Source: Cyanobacteria bacterium QS_4_48_99 (GTDB lineage: Bacteria > Cyanobacteriota > Cyanobacteriia > Cyanobacteriales > Rubidibacteraceae). Taken from it: a DNA stretch of 39,781 nt. Where the stretch lies: assembly GCA_003021505.1 (NCBI GenBank), contig PXPT01000172.1:1-39781 (forward strand), written 5' to 3'. Under the pieces are notes generated by a model that searched no databases, was not told where the DNA came from, and saw only the letters and a program-made list of their open reading frames with translations. How positions within the stretch are numbered: position 1 is the stretch's first letter; every line of letters begins with the position of its first letter. Below, piece after piece: positions 14,844 to 22,399 of this stretch. The position numbers and the translations under genes were made by a program.

Positions 14844-17615
14844 TCATTCCTTCCGCTTCGGTTCGGCGTTCGCCTTCTGACTCAACTTTTGCAAAATTTG
14901 CTCTAGTTGTTGCGTTAAGCGCCCATATTCTGCCCAGTTTCCCTCTCGTGCGGCTTGCCGTGCTTGGCGAAATATCTCTTGAGCAGATTGCGCTAGGTTT
15001 GATGGTACTGGCGTTTCACTATCAGGTGCGGTTGAGGGCTGTTTTTTTCCAAACATTGCTGCTAAAGATTCCTCTAGGGAAGGTTGCATAACTACCTGGT
15101 TATTATCGGCAACAATTACTCGCTTTAGTTCCGGTAATTCACCCTGTTCTGCTCGCAGATAAATCGGTTCAACATAGAGCAAAGACTGCTCAATTGGAAT
15201 GACTAATAAATTACCGCGAATGACTTGCGAACCTTGCTGATTCCAGAGAGTCAACTGTTGAGAAATTTCTGTATCCTGATTGATACGAGCTTCAATTTGA
15301 CTGGTACCATAGACTAGTTTTTGTTTAGGAAATTCATACAACAGTTTTTCGCCATACTTTTCACCATCTGAGCGCGCTGCAATCCAAGCAACCATGTTAT
15401 CTTTGTTAACTGGCGTAAAAGGCAAAATCAGAACAAATTCTTCCCTTTCCGCTTCGGGCAAGCGCATGATGATGTAGTAAGGCTCTACAAGTTGCTCATT
15501 CCCTTGATAGTTTTCGGTAGGAAAGCGCCATAGATCTTCCTGGTTATAAAACACCTCCGCATCGCTCATGTGGTATGATAAATACATCTGTGCCTGAACC
15601 TCAAAGAGATCGAAGGGATAGCGAAAATGGCTCCTAATTTGAGGGGGAACCGCATCGCTTGGCTCAAACAAATTGGGAAAGATTTTGCGGTACGTTGCTA
15701 GTAAGGGATCGCTGTCATCGACAACGTAGAACTGCATCGTGCCATCGTAAGCATCAACCACTACCTTGACTGAGTTGCGAACGTAGTTAAAATCACCACC
15801 AACGATTTGCTCATTGTCATTTTGTTGTAGAATTGCAGCGGCATTATTAATACCAGAAACTGGTTCAGAATAGGGATAGCGATCGCTCACTGTATATCCC
15901 TCAATAATCCACTTTAGTTTTCCATCAACCAAACTCGTGTAAGGGTTACTATCCAAGCGCAGAAACGGCGCTACCTTACTCACCCGTTCTTTAATGCGTC
16001 GATGGTAAAGAATGCGCGAATTCTCGGTAAAGTAGTTGGAAATTAATGTTTTGATACTGCCGAAATCGTACGCATAGGCAAGCCTGTGCCATATAGAAGA
16101 GATGGGCACGCCGCCCACGCCTGCGTATCTGTTCGAGGCATTATCATCACCGACAGGATAATCAAACTCTTCGGTACTCATACCGGTAAAAATATAGTGG
16201 TCCGTTTGTTCGCCGTAATAAATTCTGGGTTGAGTAACTTCCAGGTTGACTTCCGAGACTGGGGGAATATCTCGAATAAAAAGTTCCGGTAGCCCCTCTG
16301 GCGTAACCACGTTGACGGGACTCATAACCAAGCCATAGCCGTGGGTGTATTTGAGGCGCTGGTTTACCCAGGTTCTTGCCCGCTGCGGCACTTGTGCATA
16401 GGACAACTCCCGCGGGGAGAGCATCACTTGTCGGTAATTCCCATCGAGGGTATAGCGATCAATATCAACATCACTAAAGTTGTAGTAGAGGCGAATCTCC
16501 TGGAGTTGGCTATATGTGCTGAGTAAGGGGCGATAGTCCCACAGGCGAATGTTGCGGGTGGTTGCCTGGTTTTGCTGTAAATCTTGGCGATTTAGTTGCG
16601 CCTCAGCGGGGTACTGCTGCGTTTCTACATCATCGATACGATAGGCTTGCCTGGTAAATTCGATATTGTGTTGGATATAAGGCTTCTCTTTGACTAATTC
16701 ATTCGGCTCGACGATAAATTCTTGCTGAAACCAGGGATAGAGCTGATACAACAAGATCCAGACAATGAGAAACCCGCCCATCCCATAGACGGGTAGTGCT
16801 ATACTCCTTTGCTGAACCGAAAGAAGAAACAGCACAGATAACGCCAACGCTGCAACGCTCATCATCGAGATTGCCCAAAGCTGGGCATGGGTATCCGTAT
16901 AGCCTGCCCCTGTAACTACCCCGTCTTCGGAATAGAGTAAGTTATAACGCTGGAGCCAGAAATCTAAAGCAATGAGGAAGAAAATCCCCGCCAGCAGCAG
17001 ACTGAGATGGGTTTTCGCTTCCCTGGCAATCAGGTATTGCCAACCCCGTTGGGGATTAATGCAACCTTTGAGGACATAGATTATCACTGAGACAACTAAT
17101 CCACAGATCGAAAGCGCTAGCAACCAATTCTGTAAATTTTCATAAAGTGGGAGTCGGAAAATATAAAAGCTGATGTCTTGCTCATAGATGGGATCGCTAA
17201 TGTTGAAATCGCTGGCATTAAAATACTTTAAAAAGGTTTCCCATCCCCCCACGCTGACTCCGGCAGCAGTCAAAGCAAGGACAAAGATAAGCGTGGGAAC
17301 AATGTAGTTCGGAAGGGGACCGGCATACGCCCGTAAATTGCCTCCTTCTAGGAGACGAAATGTGGAATAGCGCGTCACTCGCAAGGCGAAGAAGTAGTTT
17401 CCCCCTACAAAAAGGGCAAAGACGATAAATGTGCCTACCCAAGTGAGCGATCGCCACTTCAGCAGCGTCCAAAACACCCCGGAAAAGTTGACTGCATTAA
17501 ACCACCAGGCTTCTGTGAGCAGATGGACAAGCGTGCCCGATGAAAATAAAATGAGGGCGGCAACAATAAGAATGGCAATAATAATTTTGGAGCGATCGCG
17601 TTTGTACATTCTCAT
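14844..17615 (-). CDS. UPF0182 family membrane protein
   Basis: 923-aa protein with seven predicted N-terminal membrane helices, for example IIIAILIVAALILFSSGTLV, VGTFIVFALFVGGNYFFAL, LALSICGLVVSVIIYVL and GGFLIVWILLYQLY. They span roughly residues 10-300. A large, mostly extracytoplasmic domain follows, with the family's conserved blocks: YTHGYGLVMSPVNVVTPEGL, PRIYYGEQTDHYIFTG, FIPFT-like LPFTPVNKDNMVAWIAARSD and NLLVIPIEQSLLYVEPIYL. A short charged tail is predicted to be coiled (QLEQILQKLSQKA). The family is widespread in cyanobacteria and actinobacteria; molecular function is not established. Length is typical. Divergent, 70 bp from the next gene. Confidence 0.93.
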   Translation of the reverse strand: MRMYKRDRSKIIIAILIVAALILFSSGTLVHLLTEAWWFNAVNFSGVFWTLLKWRSLTWVGTFIVFALFVGGNYFFALRVTRYSTFRLLEGGNLRAYAGPLPNYIVPTLIFVLALTAAGVSVGGWETFLKYFNASDFNISDPIYEQDISFYIFRLPLYENLQNWLLALSICGLVVSVIIYVLKGCINPQRGWQYLIAREAKTHLSLLLAGIFFLIALDFWLQRYNLLYSEDGVVTGAGYTDTHAQLWAISMMSVAALALSVLFLLSVQQRSIALPVYGMGGFLIVWILLYQLYPWFQQEFIVEPNELVKEKPYIQHNIEFTRQAYRIDDVETQQYPAEAQLNRQDLQQNQATTRNIRLWDYRPLLSTYSQLQEIRLYYNFSDVDIDRYTLDGNYRQVMLSPRELSYAQVPQRARTWVNQRLKYTHGYGLVMSPVNVVTPEGLPELFIRDIPPVSEVNLEVTQPRIYYGEQTDHYIFTGMSTEEFDYPVGDDNASNRYAGVGGVPISSIWHRLAYAYDFGSIKTLISNYFTENSRILYHRRIKERVSKVAPFLRLDSNPYTSLVDGKLKWIIEGYTVSDRYPYSEPVSGINNAAAILQQNDNEQIVGGDFNYVRNSVKVVVDAYDGTMQFYVVDDSDPLLATYRKIFPNLFEPSDAVPPQIRSHFRYPFDLFEVQAQMYLSYHMSDAEVFYNQEDLWRFPTENYQGNEQLVEPYYIIMRLPEAEREEFVLILPFTPVNKDNMVAWIAARSDGEKYGEKLLYEFPKQKLVYGTSQIEARINQDTEISQQLTLWNQQGSQVIRGNLLVIPIEQSLLYVEPIYLRAEQGELPELKRVIVADNNQVVMQPSLEESLAAMFGKKQPSTAPDSETPVPSNLAQSAQEIFRQARQAAREGNWAEYGRLTQQLEQILQKLSQKANAEPKRKE

Positions 17616-17685
17616 TAATAACTCCGGTTATTTTTCTCTCTAATCCCATGAGACAATTAAAAAAATAGCGTCTCGTGACGAGCCT

Positions 17686-19218
17686 ATGTCTTCCACCTCC
17701 ACTGAACCCTACAAAAGCCGATTGTTTAATTTCTTCAATCGGACATCTCTGCACTTGCGCCGCCGATGGGCAAACGCAGGGCGGCAGATGAAAGTTGCAG
17801 CCGCTCGGGGAGTGCAAATTCTGCTCTATCCGGTTTACTTGCTAGTGCAAACAGGGCGAGTTGTGGGGCATAGGCTTCAGGAATCTAGGCGCGATGATAA
17901 AACACTGCCCGCAGCAGACGCACCCATTCAGCGCGTGTTGGAAACAGTCGAGCCTCACATGAATGCCACAGCTAACGAGGAAAAAGGTGGAGGCTTAAAG
18001 TTTCCCTTTTCTCTTTTTCTAGCACCATTAGCAAAGCGAGCGCAGCCGCAAGCAACTAAGACGCTTGACAACCAGAATTGCTGGCTCGCTCAGGATAACA
18101 CTCTCACTGAGGCGCTCATCGAACAAGGCAGAGGGCAGAGGGACAGGGCTTTTAAACTTTCAAGGTTTCCTCGAAAGGCAGCCCCTCCAGAGGGCAGAGG
18201 AAAAAGGATTTTTAACCTACTGCCTTCCGAGGCGGAAGCCTCGATCATGCAAGGGGTGGCAACGCTTTTAGAGACGCGCACTCTAGTTTTGGTTAGGAGT
18301 GACAATCGCGTTCTCGATCTTCTTACCCCATCGCAACAACAAATACTCCAGCAGCGCATAAGCTTGGAAGTGGCTGAATATTGGCATCAGCCCTTGCCTA
18401 TGCCCAGAGCGAGTTACTTTCCCCTGCAAGTCTTTTGGAAATTGATGGACTGGGTGCAAACTAGCCCAGTGGCACGCGCGATTGATCTGTTTGGTGAATC
18501 CACTCTTGTCACTCGAAAAGACAAGCTTTGGGAGCGTCGAATCCTGCCCGCTGGGGCGATTGAGCGATGGGGTTATTGGTGGAGCGATCGCCTCACCGAA
18601 CGACTACACGAGCTGACTTTTGGCTCACCGCGATTAGAACCTCGCCCCCAACCCGATTTTTCCAACATTCAAACCCTCATTCGCGCTGGCATTAACTACT
18701 TTTTGGGCAAGCGCCGCAGGCAATCTTTCTACGAGTACGCAGAGGGTACAGAAATCCCCACTTCCACTCCCGAAAATCCCTGGTTGTCTTGGGGAGATTT
18801 ATTTAGTCTTACCCCCTCTCCAGCAGGGCACTATCCAGAAGCCAGTGTTTGTGATCTTCCCCTCTCCCAAAGCGCTCCCCAGACTAGAGTGAAGAGGAAA
18901 AAATCCTTGCTCAGAGCAGTTCTGCGAGTGATGGGAGGAGTACCTGTCACGCCGCAGAATTCCCATAAGAGTGGCAGCAAGGATTTTACAGAAGGATGGG
19001 ATTCCGGGATGCCGAAAGCGGGAGAGAATTTTTCTGCAAGCTTCTCCCCCTCCTCCTCAGCACATACTCTGCCTCCACCCGATTGGATTGAAATCGAAGC
19101 AATTCCCATCGGCTATGTCAAGCATCCCCTAGAGCGATTACTGGTATGGCTTGACGGTATCATGCTTTGGCTAGAAGAACTGGTGAGAAAAATTTGGCGA
19201 TCGCTGTTTAGAAAATAA
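17686..19218 (+). CDS. Conserved cyanobacterial protein of unknown function
   Basis: 510 aa, no recognised domain. The N-terminus is basic (RLFNFFNRTSLHLRRRWANA). A middle region has LEVAEYWHQPLPMPRASYFP and RILPAGAIERWGYWWSDRL. A Ser/Pro-rich linker follows, then a C-terminal amphipathic segment (VKHPLERLLVWLDGIMLWLE, then RKIWRSLFRK) that may bind membranes. I recognise it only as a cyanobacteria-restricted type. Part of the N-terminal third (EQGRGQRDRAFKLSRF to PPEGRGKRIF) is encoded by GGCAGAG heptamers at 18127-18147 and again near 18195. It is thus a repeat-derived insertion within the frame. Divergent from UPF0182, which may share regulation. Confidence 0.7.
   Translation: MSSTSTEPYKSRLFNFFNRTSLHLRRRWANAGRQMKVAAARGVQILLYPVYLLVQTGRVVGHRLQESRRDDKTLPAADAPIQRVLETVEPHMNATANEEKGGGLKFPFSLFLAPLAKRAQPQATKTLDNQNCWLAQDNTLTEALIEQGRGQRDRAFKLSRFPRKAAPPEGRGKRIFNLLPSEAEASIMQGVATLLETRTLVLVRSDNRVLDLLTPSQQQILQQRISLEVAEYWHQPLPMPRASYFPLQVFWKLMDWVQTSPVARAIDLFGESTLVTRKDKLWERRILPAGAIERWGYWWSDRLTERLHELTFGSPRLEPRPQPDFSNIQTLIRAGINYFLGKRRRQSFYEYAEGTEIPTSTPENPWLSWGDLFSLTPSPAGHYPEASVCDLPLSQSAPQTRVKRKKSLLRAVLRVMGGVPVTPQNSHKSGSKDFTEGWDSGMPKAGENFSASFSPSSSAHTLPPPDWIEIEAIPIGYVKHPLERLLVWLDGIMLWLEELVRKIWRSLFRK
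18127..18147. repeat. GGCAGAG heptamers inside the 510-aa gene
   Basis: GGCAGAG, GGCAGAG, GGACAGG in tandem. A further GGCAGAG lies near 18200. Translated in frame. Confidence 0.7.
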
Positions 19219-19351
19219 GATGCTGTCGCCTGGGCTTGTCCCAAAAACTACCAAGGTAATTGCGTAAACTGAGTAGTTCCCGTGACGTACCAGAAGCTTT
19301 GCCAGCCTCTAATACCAATTCTCTAAATACCAGCTACACATAAAGCATCAA

Positions 19352-19645
19352 CTAGCCAATCCCATTGAGTGAGCGATCGCATTTGTCGAGGCGTGAGTCT
19401 GCTAAAGCTTTGTACTCCAACACCACAGAAACTGCTCTAAAACGTTCTAGGCTCAGGAAATCAGCGACTAGTGCCGGTGTGGGGTTAGCCCCAGCAACAG
19501 CATTAAAGAAGTCCTTCAAATCTCGCTGGTATGCCCTACGAGTATTAGCAGACCGCTTATCTGCGAGAAGCTCCTGGACAAGATCTCGATGATTTGAGGT
19601 TACAAACGAGGGGATATAAGAGTTGGTGGGGGATAGAGCGCTCAT
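19352..19645 (-). pseudogene. Tyrosine recombinase (phage integrase) N-terminal fragment
   Basis: From ATG 19645 (MSALSPTNSYIPSF) the fragment reads RDLVQELLADKRSANTRRAY, then QRDLKDFFNAVAGANPTPAL and FLSLERFRAVSVVLEYKA. This is the SAM-like core-binding domain that precedes the catalytic domain in XerC/XerD-type recombinases. After about 85 residues the sequence departs from the family and stops at 19352. No R-H-R-Y catalytic segment exists in the next 130 bp, so the gene is a truncated remnant. A 61-bp hairpin lies just upstream. Confidence 0.7.
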
Positions 19646-19690
19646 TATGGTTTTTATGATAATTGACATTTCCGTAACAACTCAAGTCTA

Positions 19691-19751
19691 TCCTTACTTC
19701 TCTGATTTTCGTAACCCCTGTTTTATCCGGCTTTGGGAGGAAAAGTAAGGA
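19691..19751. repeat. 61-bp inverted repeat with ATCCTTACTT ends
   Basis: TCCTTACTT (19691-19699) and AAGTAAGGA (19743-19751) are perfect inverted arms. The same end (ATCCTTACTTTT) occurs on the minus strand at about 39403-39414, upstream of an IS630-type gene. Downstream in both copies is a similar CCCgaTTTATC-like stretch. Probably a miniature derivative of that element. Confidence 0.5.
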
Positions 19752-20317
19752 TTGGCAAAAACTGAGCAGAGACAGCCTACAGGGTGAACAAGACTGAGGA
19801 TTGAAGCAGAATTGTAATCTATATATTTTTGCTTCTCATTCATTGAGAAGTTTTCCGTGTTTAGTAGTAAGAGCCAGCAAATATAAGTGTCCCTTCCCAC
19901 TAGGATTAGTTACTTAGGCGTAAGCTTTAAACTCTTCTCATACCACCACCTGTGCTACTCTACAGCTTAGAAAATCCGACCTACAGCTAATTTGGCACTG
20001 GAGGTCTTTTCTTTTCCCAGTATTCTGATACTAGTACAAACGTGCCACTAACTTTCAGGGTGTGATTTACTTGCCTGCTGCCATTATCTAGATGAACTGA
20101 TGACACAACCTAATCGTCGTTGCGATCCTTTTTGGTTTTGTCATGCTTCAATTACACAGCAACGTAAATCGGTAGAGTAAGTGATCTAGAATGAGCGTGA
20201 AAGTAATCACGCTATCAAGCCACCAGTTTTTTGGTTCAATTAACTGAAGTGCTGTAACATGTGGAGGAACCCAATAGCTTTTGTGTTCTGCCATTCTACA
20301 AAATAGGAGAAACTAAC
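19752..20317. other. Gene-poor stretch upstream of the small acidic-protein gene
   Basis: No credible coding region on either strand. Contents seen: a CTTCTCA/TGAGAAG hairpin followed by TTTT (19832-19854), which could act as a terminator on the plus strand; and an AGCGTGA/TCACGCT inverted repeat (20194-20213). No HIP1 site in the stretch. The leader of the gene at 20318 must lie here. Confidence 0.4.
20194..20213. promoter_or_regulatory. Inverted repeat, possible operator
   Basis: AGCGTGA (20194-20200) and TCACGCT (20207-20213) are perfect 7-bp arms with a six-base spacer, 104 bp upstream of the ATG at 20318. The spacing suits a dimeric regulator, but no regulator is encoded nearby. Confidence 0.3.
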
Positions 20318-20671
20318 ATGGCGTTTTATCAATTAGAACTTGATTCCCTTACTGCAAATGATACCCAAGACTTGTGGTCCGACGATGAACTCAGTTTGAA
20401 TGTTGAAGGAAATGTTAAAGAATCAGGGTCCTGGGAGGGCTCAATAGGTCAAAATGAGACAATTTACTTTGACTCGCTTAACACTGCTACAGTGCGGTAC
20501 GATGATCAGATTAACGTTAGTCTTAATGAAGATGATTTTGGACTAGGTGCAAACGATGAGCTTGACACTAAAACAATATCTCCCTCTGACCCTGCACTGC
20601 AATATGATGGTACGAAAGAATATACCTTTTCAGGAGACGGTTTCGAATATACTTTAGATGTTTCATTGTAA
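20318..20671 (+). CDS. Small acidic beta-rich protein, unknown function
   Basis: 117 aa starting MAFYQLELDSLTANDTQD, with a Shine-Dalgarno AGGAG ten bases upstream that favours this ATG over the one at 20261. Very acidic, no Cys, no signal peptide or membrane segment. Alternating hydrophobic residues (ELSLNVEGN, TATVRYDDQINVSL, KEYTFSGDGFEYTLDVSL) suggest a single beta-sandwich, possibly C2-like with Asp-lined loops (WSDDELSL, NEDDFGLGANDEL) that could bind calcium; this is inference. The neighbour on the other strand ends in a domain with a similar pattern. Followed by a hairpin terminator. AT-rich context without HIP1 suggests accessory DNA. Confidence 0.7.
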   Translation: MAFYQLELDSLTANDTQDLWSDDELSLNVEGNVKESGSWEGSIGQNETIYFDSLNTATVRYDDQINVSLNEDDFGLGANDELDTKTISPSDPALQYDGTKEYTFSGDGFEYTLDVSL

Positions 20672-20846
20672 CTTGCAGAGTTAGTGGCATAAGCACGGCA
20701 AATGCAGCTCAAGCTCCAAAAGCGTTTTTAAAGTGTTTTTTGGCAACTGTGGCCGAAAGTGCTTTAATCCTTATCGATTCAATATGCCGACCTTGAGATG
20801 TTAAACATTTCGTGTACTCTTTAATAAACTCTTTTGACGTTGCGGC

Positions 20847-20871
20847 AACTCTAGTATTAATCGCTAGAGTT
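20847..20871 (+). terminator. Terminator between convergent genes
   Basis: AACTCTAG (20847-20854) pairs with CTAGAGTT (20864-20871), nine-base loop, followed by CTTTATTGCTT. The rest of 20672-21020 is AT-rich and shows no gene. Confidence 0.5.
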
Positions 20872-21020
20872 CTTTATTGCTTGTACTTATGACTAATTTA
20901 ATCTTATTACTTATTAAGTAAAGTTAATAATTTACAAGTAACCCAGTAAGCAGCAGTGGCTCAAAAATTTTACGAAATGGAGGCAGAGACACCTGGTTGC
21001 ATAACGACTTACCGGGGTTA

Positions 21021-22121
21021 TTACCAAATTACACCCAAGTTATCTGGTACTTCATTAGTGATATTGTAGGATATAATATACACGACGTCATTTCCGTCAT
21101 CATCTCCGTCATCTTCTCCTAATTTGAGTGTCTTGAGATTACGTTCAGGATTATTGGGATAACCAACAGGAGGACCTGTTTCTCCAGGATTGTTGTATAT
21201 CGAGCCTAATCCTACTAATTCGGGATTATCTGAGCCGTCGTATTCACGAAGAGTGATAAAAGTAGTAGACCCATTAACCTCTGCATTAACAGACCTAGTT
21301 GTTATAGGGTTTCCTTCTTCACCATCTTTCATACCATCTTTATCTTTCCAAAGATCAAATTTTTGTCCATCGACCCGTAGTATGGGTTCGTCTTCATAGT
21401 CTGGATCTACTGGTGGTACACCAGGAGTTGAATAGTATTTAGCCTGGTCATCACTAATATCTTTAGCTACAATTGATGATTTAAATCCATAAGTAGCTGT
21501 CTCAACAGAAAATTTTTCCCCACCAAGAGCAATAGTCCTACTGTCGTCTTCAGCTTTTAGATCAACCAGCTCACCGTCACTGATAGCCTTATCTTCAACA
21601 AGTTGTTGAAAAATATCTCCTTCATCGCCAGGAGAATCGCCACTATTCAACTCCTGGTCTACAAAATGACCAATTTCTTCTATTAGCCCACCAGATAGTT
21701 GTTCAGATTTAGCACTACTTAGGAACTCTTCTGACAAGTAAATAGTATCTTCACCAAAACCACCATTTGCTTTTAAATCAGAACCGGGTATAACTTCAAC
21801 TTTTGGCATTGCATCACCGCTAGCCAAGTTTTGGATTAAATCTTCCGCTTGTTGGGGTTGCCAGTTATCCCCAAAAGCTTGTTCCATGTTGCTAAGGAAA
21901 TCTTCATCAGAAGCAAACGAGTCTAATTGCTCCTCTGCAAACCAAGTCGCAGCGTTCAGAGCTGCATCATCGCTAATAGAAGAGGCTTCACCACTTGCTG
22001 AGTGATTTGATTCAGGGCTGGCTAATTGTAAAGGATTATTTGAGGAGGTGTCACCTTGTTGCCCTGCGTTGGGAACTAAGGAATCGGTGGGGTTGGGCTG
22101 TGAAATGTCTATGCTTTCCAT
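21021..22121 (-). CDS. EEIGH-motif (zincin-like) protein with acidic C-terminal domain
   Basis: 366 aa from ATG 22121 (MESIDISQPNPTDSL). An upstream TTG would add 22 residues and is less likely. Acidic Ser/Asn-rich N-terminus without a Sec signal, as in cyanobacterial proteins secreted by type I systems. Residues 122-200 form a block I recall from many large cyanobacterial calcium-binding proteins: DTIYLSEEFL, then LIEEIGHFVDQELNSGDSPG, DEGDIFQQLV and AEDDSRTIALGGEKF. EEIGH (148-152) sits where zincins have HExxH, but the first His is Glu, so activity is doubtful. Residues 212-353 are a beta-rich domain (EDEPILRVDGQKFDLW, TTFITLREYDGSDNPE, VVYIISYNI) with an Asp-rich run. Convergent with the 117-aa gene. 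Confidence 0.7.
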   Translation of the reverse strand: MESIDISQPNPTDSLVPNAGQQGDTSSNNPLQLASPESNHSASGEASSISDDAALNAATWFAEEQLDSFASDEDFLSNMEQAFGDNWQPQQAEDLIQNLASGDAMPKVEVIPGSDLKANGGFGEDTIYLSEEFLSSAKSEQLSGGLIEEIGHFVDQELNSGDSPGDEGDIFQQLVEDKAISDGELVDLKAEDDSRTIALGGEKFSVETATYGFKSSIVAKDISDDQAKYYSTPGVPPVDPDYEDEPILRVDGQKFDLWKDKDGMKDGEEGNPITTRSVNAEVNGSTTFITLREYDGSDNPELVGLGSIYNNPGETGPPVGYPNNPERNLKTLKLGEDDGDDDGNDVVYIISYNITNEVPDNLGVIW

Positions 22122-22399
22122 ATCAAAAGTGGAGATAGTTTGGATTACTGAATACAGCAGTTTACACCTATGCAAGTACGGCAACACCTAGTGAAGTAAG
22201 GTGTACCTTATAGAGCCGAAAACTGCTGTAAATTGTGCTAAAGGAAACTTGCTTACAAGCTTATTCTCTTTTCAAGCGAAAACTGCAAGCACGACGCAGA
22301 AATTTACAAAAGTTTACGTTAAAACTGTAATGAGTTAAAAACAAGGCACAGACTTTAACTATGCGACGCCAAGTTTCGCATCTCAACAACCTGCAGTCT

